In this document: one piece after another, positions 16,757 through 25,605 of the stretch
How the letters are laid out: each line of letters opens with the position of its first letter
Position numbering within the stretch: the stretch's first letter is position 1
NCBI RefSeq assembly: GCF_009674565.1
Contig: NZ_WKJL01000009.1
Span: forward strand, 1-64,000
DNA from: Duganella aquatilis
GTDB taxonomy: Bacteria; Pseudomonadota; Gammaproteobacteria; Burkholderiales; Burkholderiaceae_D
Reading direction: 5' to 3'
DNA: 64,000 nt
Notes under the pieces: model-generated
What the model was told of the DNA's origin: nothing
Database searches by the model: none
Seen by the model: the letters and a program-made list of their open reading frames with translations, nothing else
Translations under genes and position numbers: made by a program

Positions 16757-17553
16757 TGAGCGCCTCCCATATCGTCATCTCGCAGGTGAACAAGGTGTTC
16801 CAGACCGCCGAGCGCGAAGTGGTGGCGCTCAAGGACATCAACCTGGAGATCCCGCAGGGGCAGTTCGTCTGCCTGCTGGGGCCTTCCGGCTGTGGCAAGT
16901 CGACCCTGCTGAACGCGGTGGCCGGCTTCGCGCCGCCGTCGTCCGGCAGCATCAGCGCCGACGGCAAGCTGGTCACCGCGCCGGGCCCGGAGCGCGGCAT
17001 GGTGTTCCAGGAATACGCGCTGTTCCCGTGGATGACGGTGGCCGACAACATCGCCTTCGGCCTGCAGATCAAGGGCCAGCCCAAGGCGCAGATCGCCGCC
17101 ACCGTCGACAAGCTGCTCACCATGCTGTCGCTGCAGGACTTCCGCAGCCGCTATCCGAAAGACCTGTCGGGCGGCATGCGCCAGCGGGTGGCGATCGCCC
17201 GCGTGCTGGCGCTGGACTCGCCAATCATGCTGATGGACGAGCCGTTCGGCGCGCTCGACGCGCTGACCCGGCGCAACCTGCAGGACGAGCTGCTGCGCAT
17301 CTGGGCCGAGCTGAAAAAGACCATCATCTTCGTCACCCACTCGATCGAGGAGGCGATCTACCTGGCCGACCGCATCGTGGTGATGACCTACCGGCCCGGC
17401 ACCGTCAAGCGCGACATGCTGGTCGGCCTGCCGCGCCTGCGCGACCCGGCCGCCGCCGAATTCAATGCGCTCAAGCGCGAGCTGGGCCAGCTGGTGATGG
17501 AAGAACAGCAACGCCATCACCACGACGAGCTGCGCATGGCCGCCGTGGACTGA
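16756..17553 (+). CDS. NitT/TauT-type ABC transporter ATP-binding protein
   Basis: 265 residues. A complete ABC ATPase: Walker A GPSGCGKST near residue 42, Q-loop MVFQEYALFPW, signature LSGGMRQRVAIARVL, Walker B IMLMDEPFGALD and H-loop FVTHSIEEAI. It powers the importer encoded by the two preceding genes on the cytoplasmic side. It has the length of the short SsuB/TauB type, unlike the extended ATPase at 49.7 kb. It ends 22 bases before the CcsA-like gene. Confidence 0.95.
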   Translation: MSASHIVISQVNKVFQTAEREVVALKDINLEIPQGQFVCLLGPSGCGKSTLLNAVAGFAPPSSGSISADGKLVTAPGPERGMVFQEYALFPWMTVADNIAFGLQIKGQPKAQIAATVDKLLTMLSLQDFRSRYPKDLSGGMRQRVAIARVLALDSPIMLMDEPFGALDALTRRNLQDELLRIWAELKKTIIFVTHSIEEAIYLADRIVVMTYRPGTVKRDMLVGLPRLRDPAAAEFNALKRELGQLVMEEQQRHHHDELRMAAVD

Positions 17554-17575
17554 GGCGATGGTGTAAACTGCGGGA

Positions 17576-18379
17576 ATGCAGATCTATTCCTTTATCGCAG
17601 CCATCGCGCTGTACATCCTGTGCGCCGCCCTGCCATCGCGCCGTGGCGGCCTGATTTCGGCCGTCACGCTGGCGGCCTGGCTGTTGCATGGCGTCGGCCT
17701 GTGGGCCGACATCGCCGGCGGCGGCGAACTGCGCTTCGGCTTTGCCGCCATGCTGTCGTCGGCGCTGTGGGTGTCGGTGGCGGCCTACTGGCTGGAAAAC
17801 CGCAACTTCAGCCTGGACGGCATGCGCCGCCTGGTGATGCCCAGCGCCGCCGTGGCCGCGCTGCTGCAGGTGATTTTCCCCGGCAACGTGGTGCCGCTGG
17901 AAGGCAAGTCGCCGCTGTTCGGCTGGCACATCGCCATCGCCACCATGGCCTACAGCACGCTGACCATCGCCGCCTTCCATGCCGTGCTGATGGCCTTGCA
18001 GGAGTCGCGCCTGCATGCGCGGCGCGACACCAAATCCTTCCTGTCCGGTGCGCTGGACCAGCTGCCGGCGCTGCTGACCATGGAAAAACTGCTGTTCCGC
18101 ATGATAGGCTTCGGCTTCACCTTGCTGAGCCTGACCGTGTTGTCGGGCATCGTGTTTTCGGAACAGCTGTTCGGCCAGGCGCTGAAATGGGACCATAAAT
18201 CGGCGTTCACGCTGCTGTCGTGGGTGCTGTTCGCTGCGCTGCTGGCCGGCCGCCGCTTCCGCGGCTGGCGCGGCAAGACCGCGCTGAGCTTCACGCTGGC
18301 CGGCTTTGCGACCTTGCTGCTGGCGTATGTCGGCAGCCGTTTTGTGTTTGAAGTGGTTTTGCATAAGGGTTGGGCATGA
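17576..18379 (+). CDS. CcsA/YpjD-like cytochrome c assembly-family membrane protein
   Basis: 267 residues with about eight transmembrane helices and the WHIAIATMAYSTLTIAAFHA and WDHKSAFTLLSWVLFAALL regions characteristic of the CcsA/HemX/YpjD family. The conserved histidines could bind haem. In Burkholderiales this gene is typically the neighbour of ffh and pilS. True CcsA carries a WGxxWxWD motif that I do not see, so the YpjD-like label (function unsettled) is safer than a specific cytochrome assembly role. Its stop overlaps the next start (ATGA). Confidence 0.82.
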   Translation: MQIYSFIAAIALYILCAALPSRRGGLISAVTLAAWLLHGVGLWADIAGGGELRFGFAAMLSSALWVSVAAYWLENRNFSLDGMRRLVMPSAAVAALLQVIFPGNVVPLEGKSPLFGWHIAIATMAYSTLTIAAFHAVLMALQESRLHARRDTKSFLSGALDQLPALLTMEKLLFRMIGFGFTLLSLTVLSGIVFSEQLFGQALKWDHKSAFTLLSWVLFAALLAGRRFRGWRGKTALSFTLAGFATLLLAYVGSRFVFEVVLHKGWA

Positions 18380-18672
18380 GCCGTCTTATTTTCTGGCTGG
18401 GACTGGTTTTCCTGGTGATCTTCGCGGTCCGCTCCAAGATCCGCGCGGCGCAAAAGCGCCATCAGCAGCAGTTCCGCCAGCCGCAACAGCCGCCGGCGCC
18501 GCCGCAGCCGCAACCCACCTACAAGGCGCGCGCCGCCGCCCAGGCCGCCAACGACGCCGAAGTGATGCTGCAATGCGCGCATTGCGGCGTCTTCTATCCG
18601 GCCTCGGAAACGGTGCAGGCCAACGGCCGTGACTATTGCAGCGCCGGCCATGCCGCCCTGCCGTCGGCCTGA
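18376..18672 (+). CDS. PP0621-family small membrane-anchored protein with metal-binding cysteines
   Basis: 98 residues: one N-terminal helix (MSRLIFWLGLVFLVIFAVRS), a Gln/Pro-rich linker, and a C-terminal zinc-ribbon-like part with CAHCGVFYPASE and DYCSAGH, giving a CxxC...C/H set. The start is the ATG overlapping the upstream stop; a TTG six bases earlier is less likely. This conserved companion of pilS in beta- and gammaproteobacteria is of unknown function. The spacing places it in the same transcript as pilS-pilR. Confidence 0.8.
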   Translation: MSRLIFWLGLVFLVIFAVRSKIRAAQKRHQQQFRQPQQPPAPPQPQPTYKARAAAQAANDAEVMLQCAHCGVFYPASETVQANGRDYCSAGHAALPSA

Positions 18673-18690
18673 TCCTGAAAGCGCGTCGTG

Positions 18691-20379
18691 ATGGCGCGCC
18701 TGCCAGCGCTCACGGCGGAATCGCGCGCCACCTTCTGGCGTTCGCTGCAGACGCTGAACGCCAGCCGCGTGGTGATCGCGCTGGTGCTGCTGGTCTATCT
18801 GAGCTTCGACAGCCGCGGCGCGCAGGCCGCCAGCCAGTCGCTATACCTGCAAATTTGCCTGGTGTACCTGGGACTGTCGATCGGCTTCGCGCTGTCGGCG
18901 GTGTACTGGCAGCGCCGTTTCCTGCTGCAGCTGCTATCGCAGATCGCCTGCGACCTGGCCATCATCTCCATGCTGTACCTGGCCAGCGGCGGCATGCGCA
19001 GCGGGCTGGCGATCCTCTACCTGTTCCCGCTGGCCGGCCTGGCCATCCTGGCGCCGCTGACGATGGCGCTGTTCTGCGCCTCGCTGGTGACGCTGTTCCT
19101 GCTCGGTGACAGCACCTGGCAGATCTTCCTCAGCGAGAGCGACCGTGACGTCATGCAGGCCGGCCTGTACGGCGCCGCCTTCCTGGCGGCGGTGCTGGTG
19201 GTGAACCGCATGGCGGCGCGGCTGATCGGGCAGGAGGAGCTGGCCAGCCAGCGCGGCGTCGAGATCAATGTGCAGCAGGCGGTCAACCGGCTGGTGATGG
19301 CGAATATCGGCGACGGCATCCTGGTGGTCGACGCGGACGGCCAGGTCTTCGCCGGCAATCCGGCGGCGCAGCAGATGCTGGGCCTGGTCGGCGCCGAGGT
19401 GCGTTTCAAGTTGTCGGCGGCGGCCTCGCTGTCGCCGCTGATCGAAGCGTATGAAGCCTGGCGCGCCGACGCCACCCGTTCCACCGCCTTCCTGACCATC
19501 AAGCCGTTCAACGACGCCGCGCTGGAAGGCATGAGCGCGGCCTGGAGCGCGCGCCGCGACCTGGCCGCGCACCTGAAAGTGCGCTTCGCCGCCGCCGACA
19601 TGGCGGGGCTGGGCCAGGGCGCCGAACGCAGCGTCATCTTTTTGCAGGATGTGACCGGCATCGAAAACCAGGCGCAGCAGCTGAAGCTGGCGTCGATGGG
19701 GCGGCTCACCGCCAGCATCGCGCACGAGGTGCGCAACCCGCTGTCGGCCATCGGCCACGCCACCTCGCTGCTGGGGGAAGACCTGACCGACCCGGTGCAG
19801 CAGCGCTTGCTGAAAATCGTCGGCGACAACGTGGCGCGGGTGAACCGCATGGTGGAGGACATCCTGCAACTGTCGCGCAAGGTGCAGCCGCACAGCGAGC
19901 CGCTGGCGCTGGACGTCTTCCTGGCCGAGCTGCGCGCGGAATTCATCGAGACCCACGGCCTGGCGCCGGACATCCTCGGCCTGGCGGCGGCTCCGGGTGT
20001 GCAGGTGCGCTTCGACGCGCTGCATTTGCGCGAGGTGGTGCTCAACCTGCTCAACAACGCCGTGCGCTACGCCAGCGGCGGGCCGGAGTCGATCCGCATG
20101 AACGTGGTGCGCGACACGGCGCAGCGGCTGGAACTGCACGTGCAGGACGACGGTCCCGGCATTTCGCCGGAAGTGCGGGCCCACCTGTTCGAGCCGTTCT
20201 ACACCACGTCCAGCAAGGGCACCGGACTGGGATTGTACTTGGCGCGCGAACTGTGCTTGAATAACGAAGCGCGGCTGGACTATGAATATCGTTTCGACAA
20301 CAAGGACAACGCCGATGGCAGCCCGTCCTTGAGCGGGCGCTTTGTAATCACCTTTGCCCAGCAAGGAAAGACTGTCTGA
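18691..20379 (+). CDS. pilS: PilS, sensor histidine kinase of type IV pilus regulation
   Basis: 562 residues (a GTG one codon upstream is an equal alternative). About six transmembrane helices occupy the first roughly 180 residues, followed by a PAS domain (NRLVMANIGDGILVVDADGQ). The kinase core has H-box SIAHEVRNPLSAIGHATSLL, N-box VVLNLLNNAVRYA, and G-boxes DDGPGISPE and GTGLGLYLARELCL. PilS senses pilin levels in the inner membrane and phosphorylates PilR, which drives sigma-54-dependent pilA transcription. pilR follows with a 1-base overlap. pilA itself is not in the window. Confidence 0.92.
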   Translation: MARLPALTAESRATFWRSLQTLNASRVVIALVLLVYLSFDSRGAQAASQSLYLQICLVYLGLSIGFALSAVYWQRRFLLQLLSQIACDLAIISMLYLASGGMRSGLAILYLFPLAGLAILAPLTMALFCASLVTLFLLGDSTWQIFLSESDRDVMQAGLYGAAFLAAVLVVNRMAARLIGQEELASQRGVEINVQQAVNRLVMANIGDGILVVDADGQVFAGNPAAQQMLGLVGAEVRFKLSAAASLSPLIEAYEAWRADATRSTAFLTIKPFNDAALEGMSAAWSARRDLAAHLKVRFAAADMAGLGQGAERSVIFLQDVTGIENQAQQLKLASMGRLTASIAHEVRNPLSAIGHATSLLGEDLTDPVQQRLLKIVGDNVARVNRMVEDILQLSRKVQPHSEPLALDVFLAELRAEFIETHGLAPDILGLAAAPGVQVRFDALHLREVVLNLLNNAVRYASGGPESIRMNVVRDTAQRLELHVQDDGPGISPEVRAHLFEPFYTTSSKGTGLGLYLARELCLNNEARLDYEYRFDNKDNADGSPSLSGRFVITFAQQGKTV

Positions 20380-21794
20380 TGAGTGCTCGCTCACCGCGTG
20401 TTCTGGTTGTCGACGACGAGGCCGACCTGCGCGAACTGCTGGAACTGACCCTGCTGAAAATGGGGCTGGATGTCGACAGCGCCGCCACGCTGGGCGAGGC
20501 GCGCGCGCTGCTGGCCACGGCGGAGCGCGAATACCAGCTGGTGCTGACCGACATGCGCCTGCCGGACGGCCTCGGGCTGGAACTGGTGCGCGAGGTCACG
20601 GCCGCCTACAAGAACACGCCGGTGGCGGTGGTCACCGCCTTCGGCAGCGCCGACAACGCGGTGGTCGCGCTGAAAGCCGGCGCCTTCGACTATATCTCCA
20701 AGCCGGTGGCGCTGGACCAGTTGCGGCTGATGGTGCAGTCGGCCTTGCGCCTGAACGCGGCGCCGGCGGCAGGGCAGGCGCCGGCCGCGACGCCGACGGC
20801 CAGCCGGCTGCGCGGCGAATCGGCCGTGATCCAGGCGCTGCGCGCGCAGATCGCGCGGCTGGCGCGCTCGATGGCGCCGATCGCCATCCACGGTGAGTCC
20901 GGCAGCGGCAAGGAACTGGCGGCGCGCGAGATCCACGCGCAAAGCTCGCGCGCGGCGCAGCCCTTCATCGCCGTCAACTGCGGCGCGATTCCGGAAGCGC
21001 TGATGGAGGCGGAATTCTTCGGCTACCGCAAGGGCGCGTTCACCGGCGCGGCCGACGAGCGCGACGGCTTCTTCCAGGCCGCCAACGGCGGCACGCTGAT
21101 GCTGGACGAGGTGGCCGACCTGCCGCTGGCGATGCAGGTCAAGCTGCTGCGCGCGATCCAGGAGCGGCGCGTGCGCAAGATCGGCGCCACCGCCGAGGAG
21201 CCGGTCGACGTGCGTATTATTAGTGCCACCCACAAGAACCTGGCGCAATGCGTGGAGCAGGGCAGCTTCCGCCAGGATCTGTTTTACCGCCTGAACGTGA
21301 TCGAACTGGGCCTGCCGCCGCTGCGCGAGCGGCTGGACGACCTGCCGGTGCTGACCGGCGCCATCCTGGAACGGCTGGGGACCTTCGAGCACAAGGTGGT
21401 GCTCGGTCCCGGTGTGCTGGAGGCGCTGCGCGGCTATTCCTTCCCCGGCAATGTGCGCGAGCTGGAAAACATCCTGGAGCGGGCGCTGGCCTTTGCCGAC
21501 GACGGCGTGATCCAGGTCGACGACCTGTCGCTGAAGGGCGCGCGCATGGCGGAGGCGGCGCCGCAGCCGCTCGCGGAGCCGGCGGCCGTAGCGGCGGCTG
21601 CCGTGCCGGCGCCGCCGGACGCGCTGCCCTCCAGCCTGCCCGACTACCTGAACCAGGTCGAGCGCGACATCATCCTGCGCGCGCTGGCGCAGACGCAGTT
21701 CAACCGCACCCAGGCGGCGCAGCTGCTCGGCATCAGCTTCCGCCAGCTGCGCTACCAGATGCAGAAGCTGAACATCCAGGAGCCGGAAGCGTGA
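20379..21794 (+). CDS. pilR: PilR, sigma-54-dependent response regulator
   Basis: 471 residues. A receiver domain ([17 protein letters not shown], phospho-Asp in [13 protein letters not shown]) is followed by an AAA+ sigma-54 activator core with Walker [13 protein letters not shown], the GAFTGA loop that contacts sigma-54, Walker [15 protein letters not shown], and [14 protein letters not shown]. The C-terminal Fis-type helix-turn-helix is [20 protein letters not shown]. Between them is an Ala/Pro-rich linker. It activates pilin genes in response to PilS. Its TGA overlaps the GTG start of ampD. Confidence 0.95.
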   Translation: MSARSPRVLVVDDEADLRELLELTLLKMGLDVDSAATLGEARALLATAEREYQLVLTDMRLPDGLGLELVREVTAAYKNTPVAVVTAFGSADNAVVALKAGAFDYISKPVALDQLRLMVQSALRLNAAPAAGQAPAATPTASRLRGESAVIQALRAQIARLARSMAPIAIHGESGSGKELAAREIHAQSSRAAQPFIAVNCGAIPEALMEAEFFGYRKGAFTGAADERDGFFQAANGGTLMLDEVADLPLAMQVKLLRAIQERRVRKIGATAEEPVDVRIISATHKNLAQCVEQGSFRQDLFYRLNVIELGLPPLRERLDDLPVLTGAILERLGTFEHKVVLGPGVLEALRGYSFPGNVRELENILERALAFADDGVIQVDDLSLKGARMAEAAPQPLAEPAAVAAAAVPAPPDALPSSLPDYLNQVERDIILRALAQTQFNRTQAAQLLGISFRQLRYQMQKLNIQEPEA

Positions 21795-22381
21795 GCGGTT
21801 TCGATGGCTGGCTGCCGCAGGCGCGGCGCTACGACAGTCCGTATTGCGACGCCCGTCCGGACCCGGCTGACATCACGCTGCTGGTGATCCACAACGTCTC
21901 GCTGCCGGGCGGCAGCTTCGGCGGGCCGCACGTGTCGGACCTGTTCACCGGCCGGATCGACTATAATGCTGACCCCTCGTTCGCCGACCTGCGCGGATTG
22001 AAGGTCTCCAGCCACTTTTTCATCCGCCGCGACGGCAGCATCATCCAGTACGTTTCCGCCAACGCGCGGGCCTGGCATGCCGGCCTGTCCAGCTTTCGCG
22101 GACGGGATAAATGCAATGACTTTTCAATCGGCGTCGAGCTGGAAGGCAGCGACTTCGTGGCCTTCGAGGCGGCGCAATACACGGCCCTGGCGGCGCTGAC
22201 GATCGCGCTCCAGCAGCACTATCCGTTGACGGATGTGCAAGGCCACGAGCACATCGCACCGGGTCGAAAAACCGATCCGGGACCGTTATTTGATTGGGAA
22301 TGTTATCAAAATCTGCTTAAGAAACAGGCAATGTTAGTAGCTGCTAGCGCTGAACTTGGCTTCCCTGTAGGGCTTCCTTAA
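21791..22381 (+). CDS. ampD: AmpD, 1,6-anhydro-N-acetylmuramyl-L-alanine amidase
   Basis: 196 residues from the GTG that overlaps the pilR stop (GTGA). No in-frame ATG gives a complete domain. Zinc amidase of the Amidase_2 fold with ligands in LLVIHNVSLPGG and GHEHIAPGRKTDPGPLF, and ARAWHAGLSSFRG and CNDFSIGVELEG in between. It cleaves the stem peptide from anhydro-muropeptides in the cytosol during wall recycling and thereby keeps AmpR-type beta-lactamase control silent. The last roughly 60 bases have lower GC than the rest. The position after pilR is common in Burkholderiales (recalled). Confidence 0.93.
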   Translation: MSGFDGWLPQARRYDSPYCDARPDPADITLLVIHNVSLPGGSFGGPHVSDLFTGRIDYNADPSFADLRGLKVSSHFFIRRDGSIIQYVSANARAWHAGLSSFRGRDKCNDFSIGVELEGSDFVAFEAAQYTALAALTIALQQHYPLTDVQGHEHIAPGRKTDPGPLFDWECYQNLLKKQAMLVAASAELGFPVGLP

Positions 22382-22421
22382 AGTCAAGAGCAAAATTGCT
22401 GGAATCATCAAAATTTCTCAC

Positions 22422-22450
22422 TTGCCGTGCTACGGTGTGACCACTACAAT
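22422..22450 (+). promoter_or_regulatory. nrdAB promoter
   Basis: TTGCCG (22422-22427), a 17-base spacer and TACAAT (22445-22450). The -10 hexamer lies inside the first NrdR-like palindrome, which argues that this is the regulated nrd promoter. The leader to the nrdA ATG would be about 145 bases. Found by inspection. Confidence 0.6.
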
Positions 22451-22456
22451 CAGTGG
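22441..22456. promoter_or_regulatory. NrdR-box-like site 1
   Basis: CCACTACAATCAGTGG, an imperfect palindrome matching about 10 of 16 positions of the proteobacterial NrdR consensus as I recall it (ACACTATATCTAGTGT). It overlaps the -10 element. NrdR is the ATP/dATP-sensing repressor of ribonucleotide reductase operons. Confidence 0.6.
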
Positions 22457-22471
22457 ATAGGTTCTGGCCCA

Positions 22472-22487
22472 TCACTAGATCTAGTGG
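22472..22487. promoter_or_regulatory. NrdR-box-like site 2
   Basis: TCACTAGATCTAGTGG contains a perfect 14-bp palindrome and matches 13 of 16 positions of the recalled NrdR consensus. It starts exactly 31 bases after site 1. Such three-helical-turn tandem spacing is what is known for NrdR box pairs. Confidence 0.7.
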
Positions 22488-22603
22488 TTCTCATGACACT
22501 GAATCTTGAGCGAATGGCAAGTACGCCAGGTCGGCCCAACACGGTTTTTTTACACTACATACGCGGCGCAGCACTGACTGCACGTTGTTATCGGGGAGCT
22601 TAA

Positions 22604-25540
22604 ATGCAATCTACTCAAGACATCACCATCAATCCAGCGCTGGTACCAGCGGCCGCTGCGAGCACCGCCAGCAGCCCAGCCGTGGCCGCCAGCGCCCTCG
22701 GTGACTACCGCATCATCCGCCGTAACGGCGCGGTCGTCGCGTTTGAACCGTCGAAAATCGCCATCGCCGTCACCAAGGCCTTCCTGGCCGTCAATGGCGG
22801 CCAGGGCGCCGCTTCGGCGCGCGTGCGTGAATTGGTAGAACAACTGACCGCCAGCGTGGTGTCGGCGCTGGTGCGCCGCCAGCCATCCGGCGGCACCTTC
22901 CACATCGAAGACGTGCAGGACCAGGTGGAACTGGCGCTGATGCGCTCGGGCGAACATGACGTCGCCCGCGCCTACGTGCTGTACCGCGCCAAGCACATGG
23001 AAGAGCGCCGCGCCGCCAAGGAAGCCCAGGGTTCGGCCGCCACCATCAGCGCGCCGCAGATCCACGTGCTGGAAAACGGCGAGCGCAAGCCGCTGGAACT
23101 GAGCCGCGTCACCAGCCTGATCAACGCTGCCTGCATCGGCCTGGAAAAACACGTGGACGCCGACGCCATCGTCGCGGAAACCCTGAAAAACCTGTACGAC
23201 GGCGTGCCGGTCGAAGAGCTGCACAAATCCGCCATCCTGGCCGCCCGCGCGCTGATGGAAAAAGATCCGGCCTACTCGCAAGTGACCGCCCGCATCCTGC
23301 TGCACACCATCCGCAAGGAAGTATTCGGCAAGGAAGTCGCGCAAGGCGCCGCCGCCGCCGAATACGTGAGCTACTTCCCGCAATACATCGCCAAGGGTAT
23401 CGCCGCCGAACTGCTGGACACCAAGCTGGCCGAGTTCGACCTGGCGCGCCTGTCGAAAGCCCTGGTGGCCGACCGCGACCTGCAATTCGGCTACATCGGC
23501 CTGCAGACCCTGTACGACCGCTACTTCCTGCACATCCGCGACACCCGCATCGAAATGCCGCAGGCGTTCTACATGCGCGTCGCCATGGGCCTGGCCCTGA
23601 ACGAGACCGACCGCGAAGCGCGCGCCATCGAGTTCTACAACCTGCTGTCGACCTTCGACTTCATGTCGTCGACGCCGACCCTGTTCAACTCGGGCACCCT
23701 GCGTTCGCAGCTGTCGTCGTGCTACCTGACCACCGTGTCGGACGATCTGGAAGGCATCTACGACGCCATCAAGGAAAACGCGCTGCTGGCCAAGTTCGCC
23801 GGCGGCCTGGGCAACGACTGGACCCCGGTGCGCGCGCTGGGCGCCCACATCAAGGGCACCAACGGCAAATCGCAAGGCGTGGTGCCGTTCCTGAAAGTGG
23901 TCAACGACACCGCCGTGGCGGTCAACCAGGGCGGCAAGCGCAAGGGCGCGGTGTGCGCCTACCTGGAAACCTGGCACATGGACATCGAAGAGTTCCTGGA
24001 CCTGCGTAAAAATACCGGCGACGACCGCCGCCGCACCCACGACATGAACACCGCCAACTGGATTCCAGACATGTTCATGAAGCGCGTGATGGAAAAAGGC
24101 GAGTGGACCCTGTTCTCGCCATCGGATACGCCTGACCTGCACGATCTGGTCGGCAAGGCCTTCGAAAAAGCCTACCTGGGCTACGAAGCCAAGGCCGCCG
24201 CCGGCGAAATCCGCGTGTTCAAGAAAATCCAGGCGCTGGACCTGTGGCGCAAGATGCTGTCGATGCTGTTCGAAACCGGCCACCCATGGATCACCTTCAA
24301 AGACCCATGCAACATCCGTTCGCCGCAGCAGCACGTGGGCATGGTCCACAGCTCCAACCTGTGCACCGAGATCACGCTGAACACCGGTCCGGACGAAATC
24401 GCCGTCTGCAACCTGGGTTCGGTCAACCTGCCGGCGCACATGAAAGAAGGCAAGCTGGACCACGTCAAGCTGCAGAAAACCATCCGCACCGCGATGCGCA
24501 TGCTCGACAACGTCATCGATATCAACTACTACGCCGTCGAAAAAGCACGCAACGCCAATATGCGCCACCGTCCGGTCGGTCTGGGCGTGATGGGCTTCCA
24601 GGACTGCCTGCACATGATGCGCGTGCCGTTCTCGTCGATGGAGTCGGTGCAGTTCGCCGACACCTCGATGGAAGCCGTCTGCTACTACGCCTACCTGGCC
24701 TCGACCGAGCTGGCTGAAGAGCGTGGCCACTACGCGTCGTACAAAGGTTCGCTGTGGGACCGCGGCATCCTGCCGCAGGACTCGATCAAGCTGCTGGCCG
24801 AAGAGCGCGGCGGCTACCTGGAGCAGGATCTGTCGTCGGCCATGGACTGGACCCCGGTGCGCGAGCGCATCGCCAAGTTCGGCATGCGTAACTCGAACTG
24901 CGTGGCGATCGCTCCGACCGCGACCATTTCGAACATTATCGGCGTGTCGGCTTGCATCGAACCGACCTTCCAGAACCTGTACGTGAAATCCAACCTGTCG
25001 GGCGAGTTCACCGAGATCAACGCCTACCTGGTGCGCGACCTGAAGGCGCGCGACCTGTGGGATGAGGTGATGATCGCCGACCTGAAATACTTCGACGGCT
25101 CGCTGGCCAAGATCGACCGCATCCCGAACGACCTGCGCGACATCTACGCCACCGCGTTCGAAGTGTCGCCAAGCTGGCTGGTGGAAGCTGCTTCCCGTCG
25201 TCAGAAGTGGATCGACCAGGCGCAATCGCTGAACATCTACATGGCTGGCGCTTCGGGCAAGAAACTGGACGAAACCTACAAGCTGGCATGGCTGCGTGGC
25301 CTGAAAACCACCTACTACCTGCGCACCACCTCGGCCACCCACACCGAGAAGTCGACCTCCAAGACCGGCGCGCTGAACGCGGTGGCGGTGGACGGCGGCA
25401 TGTCGGCCAGCGCCCAAGCCGCCGCGCCAGCGCCGGTCGCTCCGGTTGCGGCTGCAGCCGTGACGGCCGAAGCCGACGGCGAAGCCTGCTACCTGCGTCC
25501 AGGCGACGACGGTTTCGAGGAATGTGAAGCCTGCCAATAA
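22604..25540 (+). CDS. nrdA: Class Ia ribonucleoside-diphosphate reductase, alpha subunit
   Basis: 978 residues, longer than the roughly 760 of the E. coli enzyme and close to the two-cone type known from Pseudomonas. An N-terminal ATP-cone begins DYRIIRRNGAVVAFEPSKIA, and a second cone-like segment is at LENGERKPLELSRVTSLINA. The catalytic barrel includes NSGTLRSQLSSCYLTTVSDD (active-site cysteine), SNLCTEITLNT and MRHRPVGLGVMGFQ. The C-terminus ends GFEECEACQ, carrying the redox cysteine pair that is re-reduced by thioredoxin. It makes deoxyribonucleotides with NrdB. GGGGAG precedes the ATG. Confidence 0.97.
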   Translation: MQSTQDITINPALVPAAAASTASSPAVAASALGDYRIIRRNGAVVAFEPSKIAIAVTKAFLAVNGGQGAASARVRELVEQLTASVVSALVRRQPSGGTFHIEDVQDQVELALMRSGEHDVARAYVLYRAKHMEERRAAKEAQGSAATISAPQIHVLENGERKPLELSRVTSLINAACIGLEKHVDADAIVAETLKNLYDGVPVEELHKSAILAARALMEKDPAYSQVTARILLHTIRKEVFGKEVAQGAAAAEYVSYFPQYIAKGIAAELLDTKLAEFDLARLSKALVADRDLQFGYIGLQTLYDRYFLHIRDTRIEMPQAFYMRVAMGLALNETDREARAIEFYNLLSTFDFMSSTPTLFNSGTLRSQLSSCYLTTVSDDLEGIYDAIKENALLAKFAGGLGNDWTPVRALGAHIKGTNGKSQGVVPFLKVVNDTAVAVNQGGKRKGAVCAYLETWHMDIEEFLDLRKNTGDDRRRTHDMNTANWIPDMFMKRVMEKGEWTLFSPSDTPDLHDLVGKAFEKAYLGYEAKAAAGEIRVFKKIQALDLWRKMLSMLFETGHPWITFKDPCNIRSPQQHVGMVHSSNLCTEITLNTGPDEIAVCNLGSVNLPAHMKEGKLDHVKLQKTIRTAMRMLDNVIDINYYAVEKARNANMRHRPVGLGVMGFQDCLHMMRVPFSSMESVQFADTSMEAVCYYAYLASTELAEERGHYASYKGSLWDRGILPQDSIKLLAEERGGYLEQDLSSAMDWTPVRERIAKFGMRNSNCVAIAPTATISNIIGVSACIEPTFQNLYVKSNLSGEFTEINAYLVRDLKARDLWDEVMIADLKYFDGSLAKIDRIPNDLRDIYATAFEVSPSWLVEAASRRQKWIDQAQSLNIYMAGASGKKLDETYKLAWLRGLKTTYYLRTTSATHTEKSTSKTGALNAVAVDGGMSASAQAAAPAPVAPVAAAAVTAEADGEACYLRPGDDGFEECEACQ

Positions 25541-25548
25541 GTTAGAGT

Positions 25549-25575
25549 GCGCCGCCCGCTGATGCGAGGCGGCGC
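25549..25575 (+). other. Intercistronic hairpin between nrdA and nrdB
   Basis: Perfect 8-bp stem GCGCCGCC / GGCGGCGC (25549-25556 and 25568-25575) with an 11-base loop in the 65-base nrdA-nrdB gap. No T-run follows, so it is not a terminator. It is more likely an mRNA processing or stability element. The nrdB ribosome site AGAGGA lies 30 bases downstream. Confidence 0.55.
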
Positions 25576-25605
25576 TGAACCACATATATATAGAGGAATT
25601 CAAAC

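Noticed and set aside
21960..21980. CTGACCCC sequence inside ampD as a further repeat-family member
   Set aside because: No matching GGGGTCAG partner nearby and it lies within coding sequence.
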